From assembly GCF_005863245.1 (NCBI RefSeq), contig NZ_VBUT01000007.1, forward strand, positions 248,001-312,000: a stretch of 64,000 bases of DNA, in the 5' to 3' direction. The first letter of the stretch is position 1. Each line of letters starts with the position of its first letter. Source of the stretch: Nocardia cyriacigeorgica (GTDB lineage Bacteria; Actinomycetota; Actinomycetes; Mycobacteriales; Mycobacteriaceae). Below the pieces are notes generated by a model. It had not been told where the DNA came from, made no database searches, and saw nothing but the letters and a program-made list of their open reading frames with translations. A program made the position numbers and the translations under genes. Below, in pieces: positions 17,605-26,452 of this stretch.

Positions 17605-18756
17605 GTGTCCGATATCGAGTTCCGATCCGTCAGCAAGACCTATCCCGGCGGCACTCACGCGGTCAGCGATCTGGACCTGCACATTCCGTCCGGCACCTTC
17701 ACCGTGTTCGTCGGGCCGTCCGGGTGCGGCAAGACCACGTCGATGCGGATGATCAACCGGATGATCACCCCCAGCGCGGGCAGTATCACCATCGACGGGC
17801 GCGATATCGCGACCGTCGACCCGGTGAAACTGCGGCTCGGCATCGGGTACGTCATCCAGAGCGGCGGGCTGCTGCCGCACCGCACCGTCCTCGACAATGT
17901 CGCCACCGTCCCGGTGCTGCGCGGCGACTCCCGCCGGGCCGCTCGCGCCGCAGCGCTGGAGGTGCTCGACCGGGTCGGCCTCGATCGCGGGCTGGCCTCG
18001 CGGTATCCGGCACAGCTGTCGGGCGGGCAGCAGCAGCGGGTGGGCGTCGCGCGGGCCTTGGCGGCGGACCCGCCGATTCTGCTGATGGATGAGCCGTTCA
18101 GCGCCGTCGACCCGGTCGTGCGCGCCGAATTGCAGGTCGAAATGCAAAGGCTGCAAGCGCAATTGCGCAAGACCATCGTGTTCGTCACCCACGACATCGA
18201 CGAGGCCATCACCCTCGGCGATCGGGTCGCGGTCTTCGGTCGCGGCGCCGTGCTCCAGCAATACGATCCGCCGCAGCGGGTACTGGCGCAGCCTGCCACC
18301 GATTTCGTCGCCGACTTCGTCGGACGCGACCGCGGCTATCGCGGACTGTCCTTCCGTGCCGCCGATACCGTGCCGCTGCACGAGATCCGCACCGTGACCG
18401 AAGCCGAGATCAGCGGGCTACGGCTGGCGCCGGGCGAATGGGCGCTACTCACCGACGCCGACGGACGGCCCGGCGGCTGGATCGATATCACCGGCGTGGA
18501 ATCGGTGCGCGCGGGAAAGTCACCGGCCGACAGCATCTCCGCGGGCGGTTCGCTGTTCACCCCGTCCGGTGATCTGCGCCAGGCGCTGGACGCGGCGATC
18601 TCCTCACCCTCGGGAATCGGGGTGGCCGTGGACGATTCGGGTGCGGTGCGCGGCGGCATCCTCGCCACCGAGGTAGTGGCACAACTGGCCGAGCAGCGCG
18701 CCGCCGAGGACGCCGCCCGCAACCGCGCCTTCCTGGACGAGGAGCGGGTGCGGTGA
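17605..18756 (+). CDS. Osmoprotectant ABC transporter ATP-binding protein (OpuCA/ProV type)
   Basis: A 383-residue ATPase that energises quaternary-amine import. Walker A GPSGCGKTT, signature LSGGQQQRVGVARAL, Walker B ILLMDEPF and switch VTHDIDEA are present. The C-terminal 120 residues are a degenerate CBS-like regulatory domain, which in this family senses ionic strength or cyclic di-AMP. The start is GTG 17605, 6 bases after the binding-protein stop. Confidence 0.92.
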   Translation: MSDIEFRSVSKTYPGGTHAVSDLDLHIPSGTFTVFVGPSGCGKTTSMRMINRMITPSAGSITIDGRDIATVDPVKLRLGIGYVIQSGGLLPHRTVLDNVATVPVLRGDSRRAARAAALEVLDRVGLDRGLASRYPAQLSGGQQQRVGVARALAADPPILLMDEPFSAVDPVVRAELQVEMQRLQAQLRKTIVFVTHDIDEAITLGDRVAVFGRGAVLQQYDPPQRVLAQPATDFVADFVGRDRGYRGLSFRAADTVPLHEIRTVTEAEISGLRLAPGEWALLTDADGRPGGWIDITGVESVRAGKSPADSISAGGSLFTPSGDLRQALDAAISSPSGIGVAVDDSGAVRGGILATEVVAQLAEQRAAEDAARNRAFLDEERVR

Positions 18757-18772
18757 CGGCGCGGACCCGCCG

Positions 18773-19441
18773 ATGAGGTACCTCGTCGACAACTTCGGTG
18801 AAATCATGGGTTTCACCCGCACCCACCTGTATCTGGCGCTGCTGCCGCTGCTGATCGGCCTGGTCATCGCGATCCCGGTCGGCGCGCTGGTACGGCGGGT
18901 GCGATGGTTGCGCCGGGCGACGGTGACCGTGGCAGGGCTGGCGTATACGGTGCCGTCGCTGGCCTTGTTCGTGATCATTCCGCCGCTGGCCGGGATTTCC
19001 ACGATCGATCCGCTCAACGTCGTCATCGCGCTCGCGGTGTATTCGACGGCGCTGCTGGTGATCGCGGTGCCCGCGGCGCTGGATTCGGTGCCGGCCCATA
19101 TCGTCGACGCGGCCGAGGCGGTGGGGTTCAGCCCGCTGCGGCGCACGCTGACCGTCGAGATGCCGCTGGCCGTCCCGGTGTTCGTCTCCAGCCTGCGGGT
19201 CGTGGTGGTCACCAATATCGCCATGGTGTCGGTGGGAGCGCTGATCGGAGCCGGTGGTCTCGGCAAGCTGTTCACGCAGGGCTACCAGCGTGACTATCCG
19301 GACGAGATCGTCGCGGGCATCATCGTGACGCTGGTGCTCGCGCTGATCTTCGACCGCCTGGTGTACGCGCTCGGCCGCTGGGCCACACCGTGGCTGCGCG
19401 CGGACTCCCGGCGCGCACACCGGAAAGGCGCTGCCGCATGA
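18773..19441 (+). CDS. Osmoprotectant ABC transporter permease 1
   Basis: A 222-residue inner-membrane permease of the ProW/OpuCB type with about five to six helices. The EAA loop reads VDAAEAVGFSPLRRTLTVEMPLA, the contact site for the ATPase. It starts 16 bases after the ATPase and ends with a 4-base ATGA overlap with the second permease, so the two are coupled. Confidence 0.9.
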   Translation: MRYLVDNFGEIMGFTRTHLYLALLPLLIGLVIAIPVGALVRRVRWLRRATVTVAGLAYTVPSLALFVIIPPLAGISTIDPLNVVIALAVYSTALLVIAVPAALDSVPAHIVDAAEAVGFSPLRRTLTVEMPLAVPVFVSSLRVVVVTNIAMVSVGALIGAGGLGKLFTQGYQRDYPDEIVAGIIVTLVLALIFDRLVYALGRWATPWLRADSRRAHRKGAAA

Positions 19442-20127
19442 ACCTTTTCCTGGACGCCTGGGCCTATTTCACCGATGGCGCGAACTGGGGCGGGCCCACC
19501 GGCATCGAACACCGTCTCGCCGAACACCTCTGGTACAGCTTCCTGGCAGTAGCGTTGTCGGCGGTGATCGCGGTGCCGGTGGGCCTGGTCATCGGGCATA
19601 CCCGGCGGGGTTCGGCACTGGTGGTCGGGTTCGCCAATGCCATGCGGGCGCTGCCGACGCTCGGCCTGCTCACCTTCATGGTGCTGCTGCTCGGCCTCGG
19701 CCTGATCCCGCCGCTGCTGGCGCTGATCACCGTCGGGATCCCGCCACTGCTGGCTGGGGCATATGCCGGGGTCGCCAATGTCGCCGACGATGTGGTCGAC
19801 GCCTCCCGCGCCATGGGAATGACCGAACGCCAGATCCTGCTGCGGGTGGAAGTCCCGAATGCCCTGCCCATCCTGATCACCGGCCTGCGCGGCGCCACCC
19901 TCCAGGTGGTCGCCACCGCCACCATCGCCGCCTACGTCAACCTGGGCGGACTCGGCCGCTACATCTTCGACGGCATCGGCCTCTACCGCTACGACCGCGT
20001 GCTGGTGGGCGCGGTGCTGGTCGCGCTGCTCGCCATGGTCCTCGACGGGCTGCTGGCCTTCACCGCTTGGGCGACCACACCGGGCACACATCGCCTGCGG
20101 CGCGGCCGGAACCTCCGCACGTCGTAA
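19438..20127 (+). CDS. Osmoprotectant ABC transporter permease 2
   Basis: A 229-residue permease paralogous to the previous one (OpuCD type). The EAA loop is VDASRAMGMTERQILLRVEV. ATG 19438 overlaps the stop of permease 1 by 4 bases; a longer upstream frame is discounted. It is the last gene of the operon and converges on corA with 12 bases between stops. Confidence 0.9.
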   Translation: MNLFLDAWAYFTDGANWGGPTGIEHRLAEHLWYSFLAVALSAVIAVPVGLVIGHTRRGSALVVGFANAMRALPTLGLLTFMVLLLGLGLIPPLLALITVGIPPLLAGAYAGVANVADDVVDASRAMGMTERQILLRVEVPNALPILITGLRGATLQVVATATIAAYVNLGGLGRYIFDGIGLYRYDRVLVGAVLVALLAMVLDGLLAFTAWATTPGTHRLRRGRNLRTS

Positions 20128-20139
20128 GCCGGCACGCAT

Positions 20140-21216
20140 TCACAACCAGTGGTTGCGGTGGAAAATCACATACAAGCTGCCGCAGACGGACAGAATCACC
20201 GCCCATACCGCCGGATATCCCCACACCGTCTTCAACTCCGGCATGTGCTCGAAATTCATGCCGTAGATACCGGCGATCATCGTCGGCACCGCCGCGATGG
20301 CGACCCACGCGGAAATCTTGCGCATATCGGTGTTCTGCTGCACGGCGATCTTGGCCAGCGCGGCATTGATCAGCGAGCCGAGCGATTCGTCGAAATCGAC
20401 GATGCGGTCGGAAACGGTGGTGTGATGGTCGGCCACATCGCGGAAATACCGCCGGATCTCCTTCGGCAGCGGCAGATCGGTGTTCTGGCTGAGGATCTGC
20501 AAGGGCACACCCAACGGGCTGACCGCTCGCCGCAGCTCCACCACCTCACGTTTGAGCTGATAGATCGACTCGACGCCGACCCGGCTGCGCGGGGTGAAGA
20601 CCTCTTCTTCCATCTCGTCGATATCGTCTTCGATCGACTGCACCACTTCGAGATAGTTGTCGACGACGTAATCGGCGATGGCGTGCAGAACCGCCCCCGG
20701 CCCCAGCCGCAGCCGGTCCGGATCGGCCTCCAATTCCCGGCGCAGGGCGGCGAGACCGGAATGCTCGCCGTGCCGCACCGCGACCACGAAATCGGGTCCG
20801 GTGAAAATCATCAGCTCGCCGGTCTCGACGATTTCGCTGACCGAATTCATATCGTGTTCGTGATAGGCGACCGGGCGCAGCACCAGCACCAATGTGTCGT
20901 CGTAGCGTTCGAGCTTGGGCCGCTGGTGGGCGTGCACGGCGTCTTCGACGGCCAGGGCGTGCAATCCGAAGGTGTGCGCGATATCGGTCATCTGCGCCTC
21001 GTCGGGATCGTGCACACCCAGCCAGACGAAGCCTTCCCCCCTGCCGCGCACCTCCGCCAAGGCCGCCTCATGTGTGAAATGCCCTGGCAGCCGCACACCG
21101 TCGACGTACACCGCGCAGTCCACGATCGCCCGTGCGGTCGGAACCGGGATGCGTGGCAGCGGAGCCGGGGTCTTGGCCGGACCACGAAAGTACGGCAGTG
21201 GCGGAATAGATGGCAC
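20140..21216 (-). CDS. corA: Magnesium/cobalt transporter CorA
   Basis: A 358-residue CorA channel for Mg2+ uptake. It has a large N-terminal cytoplasmic domain and two C-terminal helices, with the signature YGMNFEHMPEL in the pore loop and a basic tail HRNHWL. GTG 21216 lies 6 nt after TAGCAT, so the mRNA is predicted to be leaderless. The homologue in M. tuberculosis is Rv1239c. Confidence 0.95.
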   Translation of the reverse strand: MPSIPPLPYFRGPAKTPAPLPRIPVPTARAIVDCAVYVDGVRLPGHFTHEAALAEVRGRGEGFVWLGVHDPDEAQMTDIAHTFGLHALAVEDAVHAHQRPKLERYDDTLVLVLRPVAYHEHDMNSVSEIVETGELMIFTGPDFVVAVRHGEHSGLAALRRELEADPDRLRLGPGAVLHAIADYVVDNYLEVVQSIEDDIDEMEEEVFTPRSRVGVESIYQLKREVVELRRAVSPLGVPLQILSQNTDLPLPKEIRRYFRDVADHHTTVSDRIVDFDESLGSLINAALAKIAVQQNTDMRKISAWVAIAAVPTMIAGIYGMNFEHMPELKTVWGYPAVWAVILSVCGSLYVIFHRNHWL

Positions 21217-21222
21217 CGGTCG

Positions 21223-21228
21223 ATGCTA
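21223..21228 (-). promoter_or_regulatory. -10 element of corA (leaderless)
   Basis: TAGCAT on the minus strand, 6 nt before GTG 21216. Confidence 0.5.
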
Positions 21229-21307
21229 CGTCCGCGACGGGACGGGCACGGCGCACCGGCCGGACATGGGCACAGCCCGCCGATCACGCACTGACACACT
21301 GGAGGGC

Positions 21308-22162
21308 GTGCGCATCGACCTGCATACCCATTCGACCGCGTCCGACGGCACCGACACCCCGGCCGAGCTGGTACGGAACGCGGCGGCCGCCGGCCTCGAC
21401 GTCGTCGCGATCACCGATCACGACACGACCGCGGGCTGGGCCGAGGCCGTGGCGGCGCGGCCCGACGGGCTGACCCTGATCCGCGGCATGGAGATGTCGT
21501 GCGTGGGTCTCGGTGAGGACGGCTGGCCCGTGCCGGTGCACCTGCTGGCCTACCTGTTCGATCCGTCCGATCGTGGTTTCGCCGATGAGCGTGAGCGGCT
21601 ACGGGCCGAGCGGGTGGAGCGGCTGCGCGCGATGGCCGAGCGGATGGCCGCCGACGGACTGCCCGTCGACCCCGACGAGGTGCTGGCCTCGGCGGGTCCG
21701 TCGGCGGGACGGCCGCATCTGGCCAGGGCACTGGTCGCCGCGGGCGTGGTGCCGACCGTCGACGCCGCCTTTACCGATCTACTGGCCCCGCACGGGCGCT
21801 ATTACGCCGAGAAGGCCGACACCCCGCTGCGCCGGGCGGTGGAGATGATCGCGGCCGCGGGCGGGGTCAGCGTGCTCGCGCACACCAGGGCGCGCAAGCG
21901 CGGCAGGTTGCTGGCGATCGACACTATTCGCGAACTGGCCGAACTCGGCCTCGGCGGTCTCGAGGTCGATCACCCGGACCACAGCGCGGCCGACCGCGCC
22001 CTGCTGACCGAACTGTCCGCCGAACTGGGGCTGCTCACCACCGGCTCCTCGGACTATCACGGCAGCAACAAGACCATCCGGCTCGGCGAGTTCACCACCG
22101 ATCCCGCCCAGCTCGAGGTTCTGGTCGGGAAGGCGACCGGGGTGCCGGTGATCGGCTCGTGA
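21308..22162 (+). CDS. PHP-domain metal-dependent phosphoesterase
   Basis: A 284-residue PHP-superfamily hydrolase, related to the trpH/YciV group that dephosphorylates 3',5'-nucleoside bisphosphates or RNA ends. The metal-binding motifs DLHTHSTASDG, TDHDTT, LAHTRA and the late GSSDYHGSN are intact. The start is GTG 21308, preceded by GGAGGG at short spacing. It overlaps the next small membrane gene by 4 bases. The exact substrate is not determinable. Confidence 0.88.
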   Translation: MRIDLHTHSTASDGTDTPAELVRNAAAAGLDVVAITDHDTTAGWAEAVAARPDGLTLIRGMEMSCVGLGEDGWPVPVHLLAYLFDPSDRGFADERERLRAERVERLRAMAERMAADGLPVDPDEVLASAGPSAGRPHLARALVAAGVVPTVDAAFTDLLAPHGRYYAEKADTPLRRAVEMIAAAGGVSVLAHTRARKRGRLLAIDTIRELAELGLGGLEVDHPDHSAADRALLTELSAELGLLTTGSSDYHGSNKTIRLGEFTTDPAQLEVLVGKATGVPVIGS

Positions 22163-22425
22163 AACTCGCGCGCGGAATCAGCGGCCTGATCGCCGCGGGC
22201 ACCTTCGCGCTCGCCGTCGTGGTGGTCGCCGCGGCGATCATCGGTGCGCGACGGGGCTTTCCCGGACCGGGCGGTGAATCGGTGGCCTGGCATGTGGTGT
22301 CGGCGGCGATCGTCGTTGCGGCACAGGTGTATTCGGATCGGCATAGGGGTTTGGCCGCGTTTTCCGGATCGCTGGTCGTTTTCGCGACAGCCGGTGTGTT
22401 GCTGTGGACACAGTGGTGGAGCTGA
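22159..22425 (+). CDS. Small integral membrane protein
   Basis: An 88-residue hydrophobic protein with two to three predicted helices and a short loop (YSDRHRG). GTG 22159 overlaps the stop of the PHP gene by 4 bases, which supports it as a real coupled gene. No family was recognised. Confidence 0.65.
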   Translation: MKLARGISGLIAAGTFALAVVVVAAAIIGARRGFPGPGGESVAWHVVSAAIVVAAQVYSDRHRGLAAFSGSLVVFATAGVLLWTQWWS

Positions 22426-22476
22426 TAGTGCGGAATCGGTTGCGGGTGAGTGAAATGTGGCCGAATATTTGATCTC

Positions 22477-24087
22477 GTGAGTGAGTGGGAAACCGACGTT
22501 CTGATTCTCGGCGGTGGTCCCGCCGGAATCTGGGCGGCCCTCTCCGCCGCCGCGGCCGGTGCGCGCGTGATCCTCGCCGACAAGGCGCGCTGCGGTGCCG
22601 CCGGTCCGAGCGCCGTCGGCCTCACCTCGCTGTGGAATATCGCACCGGGCCCGGCCCGCGCCGAAACCGTGCGGCGCGTGCTCGGCCACGGCGGCTGGCT
22701 GGGCGATCCGGAAACCATTCACCGGGTACTCGCCGAAACCCATGAGCGCATCGCCCAGCTCGCCGACCGGGGACATCGATTCTCCGGCGGGCCGCTCCCG
22801 GGACGGATCTGGCTCGACGGCGCGCAGTATCTGCGCCGCTTGCGCCGGGCAGCGCTCGAAGCCGGTGTGCGCGTACTCGATCATCACCCGGCCACCCAGC
22901 TGCTGGTGGACAGCGAAGGAATCGTCTCCGGCGCAGCGGGTATGCAGCGGCACAACAAGTTTCGGCCCTGGACGGTACGCGCGTCGGCGGTGGTGGTCGC
23001 CACCGGCGGATGCGCGTTCGGGTCCGGACGCGCCGGAACCGACGTCGACACCGGCGACGGACTGCTGTTCGCCGTCGAAGCCGGGGTCGAACTGTCGGGA
23101 ATGGAATTCTCCAGCGCCTACGGTCTCGCACCGGCCACGCCGGTGAGCGCCGCCGATCGCGGGATGGTTTTCGCCGAACTGCACGACGAGAACGGTGCCG
23201 TCATCGACGGCCATCGCGGCGCCGCCTTCGCCGCACTCGCCGAGGGGCGCCGGATCTACGGGATCCCCGCGGCGCTCTCACCCGGACAACGCCGCCGCCT
23301 GCGCCGCCACGGCACCGTCGACCCCGAGAAAGGCATCGCCCTGCGCGCGGTCCTGGAGGGCACCGTGCGCGGCACCGGCGGCCTGCACCTCTCCGGCCGC
23401 GACTGCGCCACCACCATCCCGGGACTGTTCGCGGCGGGCGACGTCACCAGCCGCGAAGCCGTCACCGGTGCGGTGAGCGGTTTCGGCGGCAGCTGGGCGA
23501 TCGCCTCGGGCACCTGGTCGGGCGCCGGGGCCGCCCGGTTCGCCCGCGGACGGCCGGTGCCGGACCGGCTCGCGCTCACACCCGCCGGAACAGGGCAGGC
23601 AGCGGGCCTGAGCCCTGTGGCCCGGATCGACCCGCGCGCGGTGCTCGGCCTGGTGCAGGAGCACACCCTGCCGCTGCGGCGCAGCTACCGGCGCAGCGCC
23701 GGCAGCCTGCGCGACAGCATCGCCGAACTCGATGCCATGTGGCCCGGTGCCCTCTTCGACCTCGGCGGCGCCGGAGCCGAACGGCTGCGCGCCAGGGAAG
23801 CCGCGGCCATGCTCGCGGTCGCGCGCTGGACGAAATACAGTGCGCTGGCCAGGACCGAAAGCCGCGGCATCCACCGGCGCACCGACTTCCCCGAGACCGA
23901 CGCCGGGTGGCGGGTGCGCTTGCGCTCGGGCGGCCTCGATACCGTCTGGGTGCGCACGACGGCACGCAATCCGATCGAGCAGACGACCGCACCGATACAG
24001 CCCGGGCAACCCCGGCGTCCGGCTCGGCCCGGACGCACCCGCCGGCGGATCACCGGATTCGATCCGGCCGCACCCGGCTCCAGCTGA
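22477..24087 (+). CDS. FAD-binding protein, fumarate reductase/succinate dehydrogenase flavoprotein-like
   Basis: A 536-residue flavoprotein. The N-terminal dinucleotide fold has LILGGGPAGIWAALSAAAAG and a second motif GLFAAGDVTSREAVTGAVSGFGGSWA-type FAD contact near residues 320-345. The C-terminal part resembles the helical capping domain of SdhA/AprA/NadB-type proteins. No iron-sulfur or membrane-anchor partner gene is adjacent, so the electron partner and substrate are unknown. GTG 22477 begins the fold directly; GTG 22450 is an in-frame alternative that adds nine residues. Confidence 0.8.
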   Translation: MSEWETDVLILGGGPAGIWAALSAAAAGARVILADKARCGAAGPSAVGLTSLWNIAPGPARAETVRRVLGHGGWLGDPETIHRVLAETHERIAQLADRGHRFSGGPLPGRIWLDGAQYLRRLRRAALEAGVRVLDHHPATQLLVDSEGIVSGAAGMQRHNKFRPWTVRASAVVVATGGCAFGSGRAGTDVDTGDGLLFAVEAGVELSGMEFSSAYGLAPATPVSAADRGMVFAELHDENGAVIDGHRGAAFAALAEGRRIYGIPAALSPGQRRRLRRHGTVDPEKGIALRAVLEGTVRGTGGLHLSGRDCATTIPGLFAAGDVTSREAVTGAVSGFGGSWAIASGTWSGAGAARFARGRPVPDRLALTPAGTGQAAGLSPVARIDPRAVLGLVQEHTLPLRRSYRRSAGSLRDSIAELDAMWPGALFDLGGAGAERLRAREAAAMLAVARWTKYSALARTESRGIHRRTDFPETDAGWRVRLRSGGLDTVWVRTTARNPIEQTTAPIQPGQPRRPARPGRTRRRITGFDPAAPGSS

Positions 24088-24574
24088 TGGCGCTACGGGG
24101 CCTCGAGCGGCGGGCCTCGACCGTATTTCTCACCGCGCGAGCGGCCGTGACATAGGACAGCTCACGGCATCGGTACCGGCCGGAGCGAGTTTCCGCTTAC
24201 GTCGGGGTAATTCCGGCGGCATACCCTCGGATGATGGTGCACGATCACGACTGGACCCACCGGTTTGGCAAGTGGTCGGGCAGGCTGGCAGAATGTTGCG
24301 GATCCCCGACCCACGCCACCGCCGGGTACGGGAATCACGGTGATCACCGCCTCACGACGCACCGTCGTGTCCGGAGGATCGAACCGCATGATCTGTCCGG
24401 GCCCACCCGTCCGGCTTCCGCTCCACGGATCAGTGCCGCGCCACGTCGACAGGGCTGTCGAGAAGTCGAAACGTACCGGTCAGCGCACCCGATGAGCGAT
24501 ACGAAGCACCTAGTACCAAAAAACCCGACGGTAACCGTCCCCCGGTTGTGACCGATCCCAGCAGGAGTGAAATC
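24088..24574. other. 487-base intergenic region, no gene recognised
   Basis: No RNA gene or plausible protein gene was seen; the short frames here lack ribosome sites and family resemblance. It contains a 12-bp palindrome CGGTGATCACCG (24338-24349) and a 7-bp-arm hairpin (24353-24369). It ends with the Shine-Dalgarno AGGAG (24563-24567) of the malic enzyme gene. It is long enough to hold a regulated promoter or a leader RNA. Confidence 0.5.
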
Positions 24575-25789
24575 GTGTCATCTGTGACTGACGCACCGAA
24601 CGCCACTGCCAGCAAGAATGCCGCCGCCGACCTCGCGGCGATCACCCACGAGGAGATCTTCGCGGGCCACCTCGGCGGCAAGCTCTCGGTAGAGCTGAGT
24701 GCGCCCCTGGAAACCCAGCGCGACCTGTCGATCGCTTACACCCCCGGTGTCGCGCAGGTCAGCCGCGCCATCGCAGAGGACGAATCGCTCGCCAAGCGCT
24801 ACACCTGGACCGACCGGCTGGTCGTCGTCGTCAGCGACGGCACCGCGGTGCTCGGCCTCGGTGACATCGGCCCGCGCGCGTCGCTGCCGGTGATGGAGGG
24901 CAAGGCCGCGCTGTTCAAGAAGTTCGCCGGGCTGGACTCGATTCCGATCGTGCTGGACACCAAGGACGTCGACGAGATCGTCGAGACCCTGATCCGGCTG
25001 CGTCCGAGCTTCGGCGCAGTCAACCTGGAAGACATCTCCGCGCCGCGCTGCTTCGAGATCGAAAAGCGCGTCATCGAGGCGCTCGACTGCCCCGTCATGC
25101 ACGACGACCAGCACGGCACCGCCATCGTGGTGCTCGCCGCCCTCAACGGCGCGGCCAAGGTGCAGGGTCGCAGCACCTCCGGGCTGAAGGTCGTGGTGTC
25201 CGGTGCCGGCGCCGCGGGCGTGGCGTGCACCAACATCCTGCTCGCCGCGGGCGTCGCCGACGTCACCGTGCTCGACTCCAAGGGCATCGTCAGCCGGGAC
25301 CGCACCGACCTCAACGACGTCAAGGCCGATCTGGCCCAGCGCACCAACCCGCGCGGCCTGACCGGCAGCGCCGCCGACGCGCTCACCGGCGCCGACGTCT
25401 TCCTCGGCCTGTCCGCGGGCAAGATCGGCGAAGACCTCATCGCCTCCATGGCACCGGAGTCGATCGTGTTCGCCATGTCCAACCCGGACCCGGAGATCCA
25501 CCCCGAGGTCGCCGCGAAGTACGCCGCCATCGTGGCCACCGGCCGCAGCGACTTCCCGAATCAGATCAACAACGTGCTCGCCTTCCCCGGTGTCTTCAAG
25601 GGCGCCCTGGACGCGGGCGCCCGCCGGATCACCGAGGGCATGAAGATCGCCGCCGCCGACGCCATCCTCGCCGTCGTCTCCGACGAACTGGCCGTCGACA
25701 AGATCGTGCCGAGCCCGCTCGACCCGCGCGTCGCCCCGGCCGTCGCCGAGGCCGTCGCCGCCGCCGCGCGCGCGGAGGGCGTGGCGTAG
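24575..25789 (+). CDS. NAD(P)-dependent malic enzyme
   Basis: A 404-residue short-form malic enzyme (malate to pyruvate and CO2). YTPGVAQV near the N-terminus, the metal and substrate segment DDQHGTAIVVLAALNGA, the dinucleotide motif VVSGAGAAGVACTNILL and FAMSNPDPEIHPE are typical of the family. GTG 24575 was chosen because AGGAG lies 7 bases upstream; GTG 24548 is in frame earlier. It supplies pyruvate and NADPH and is followed by a very strong terminator. Confidence 0.94.
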   Translation: MSSVTDAPNATASKNAAADLAAITHEEIFAGHLGGKLSVELSAPLETQRDLSIAYTPGVAQVSRAIAEDESLAKRYTWTDRLVVVVSDGTAVLGLGDIGPRASLPVMEGKAALFKKFAGLDSIPIVLDTKDVDEIVETLIRLRPSFGAVNLEDISAPRCFEIEKRVIEALDCPVMHDDQHGTAIVVLAALNGAAKVQGRSTSGLKVVVSGAGAAGVACTNILLAAGVADVTVLDSKGIVSRDRTDLNDVKADLAQRTNPRGLTGSAADALTGADVFLGLSAGKIGEDLIASMAPESIVFAMSNPDPEIHPEVAAKYAAIVATGRSDFPNQINNVLAFPGVFKGALDAGARRITEGMKIAAADAILAVVSDELAVDKIVPSPLDPRVAPAVAEAVAAAARAEGVA

Positions 25790-25802
25790 CAGCATCCCGC
25801 AA

Positions 25803-25850
25803 CAACAGCGAGGGCGCCTGTTCCGCACGGAACAGGCGCCCTCGCTGTTG
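25803..25850. terminator. Strong bidirectional terminator
   Basis: A perfect 22-bp inverted repeat (25803-25824 with 25829-25850) with a GCAC loop, 13 bases after the malic enzyme stop and 13 bases before the stop of the convergent gene. Confidence 0.85.
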
Positions 25851-25863
25851 ACTTCGACCGTGC

Positions 25864-26448
25864 CTACAACGAGGCCGCGCCGCGGTTCGGGTCGCGCACG
25901 TCGATTCCGGCTTCCGCCCACGCATCTCGCAACGCCTGCGCACCACGCACGCGCACCCAGGCCGCTTCGGTGGCGGTGACGGGGACGACGTCGAGGTAGC
26001 GGACCGGCTCGGCCGGATCGGGCAGGGGGATGTCGGGGATGTCGCTGGGGCCGAGCAGAACCGCGGTGAACGGCGAGTTGGTCCACATCGGCTCGCCCAG
26101 GTCCAGCAGCGCATCCTCTTGCAGCACAACGCCTTCCACCGCGGGCGCGGCGGCGAGGACGCCGAGGGTGCGAGCCAGGCCGGACGCCGCGCCGAGGCCG
26201 GCGTGCAGGGTGAGGATCAGTTCCGCGCGTGGGCCTTTCACCGGATCGGCCAGCAGTTCGGACGGGTCGCCCATCGGATGACGGGAACCGCCGAGCGTGG
26301 CGTAGTGCACGAACTCGTCGCCGGGAACGATGCGCAGGATCTCGATCGGTTCGAGCCCGAGGAAGGTCACCGAGGCGGCGTCCACCGCGGACGCGTCGAC
26401 GCCGAAATGTTTCAGCACGCCGGCGCGCACCGTGCTCACCACGTCCAT
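25864..26448 (-). CDS. Suppressor-of-fused domain protein
   Basis: A 194-residue protein whose pattern (PGDEFVHYATLGGSRHPM, then RAELILTL and LLGPSDIPDIPLPD) resembles bacterial suppressor-of-fused (SUFU) domain proteins. In bacteria such proteins are often linked to toxin immunity, but no toxin gene is adjacent here. The start is 4 bases after the stop of the upstream membrane protein gene, so the two form an operon. The role is not known. Confidence 0.65.
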   Translation of the reverse strand: MDVVSTVRAGVLKHFGVDASAVDAASVTFLGLEPIEILRIVPGDEFVHYATLGGSRHPMGDPSELLADPVKGPRAELILTLHAGLGAASGLARTLGVLAAAPAVEGVVLQEDALLDLGEPMWTNSPFTAVLLGPSDIPDIPLPDPAEPVRYLDVVPVTATEAAWVRVRGAQALRDAWAEAGIDVRDPNRGAASL

Positions 26449-26452
26449 GCGG

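Noticed and set aside
24265..24495. Short plus-strand frame in the long spacer before malic enzyme
   Set aside because: No ribosome site, no family resemblance, and several other frames are equally open.
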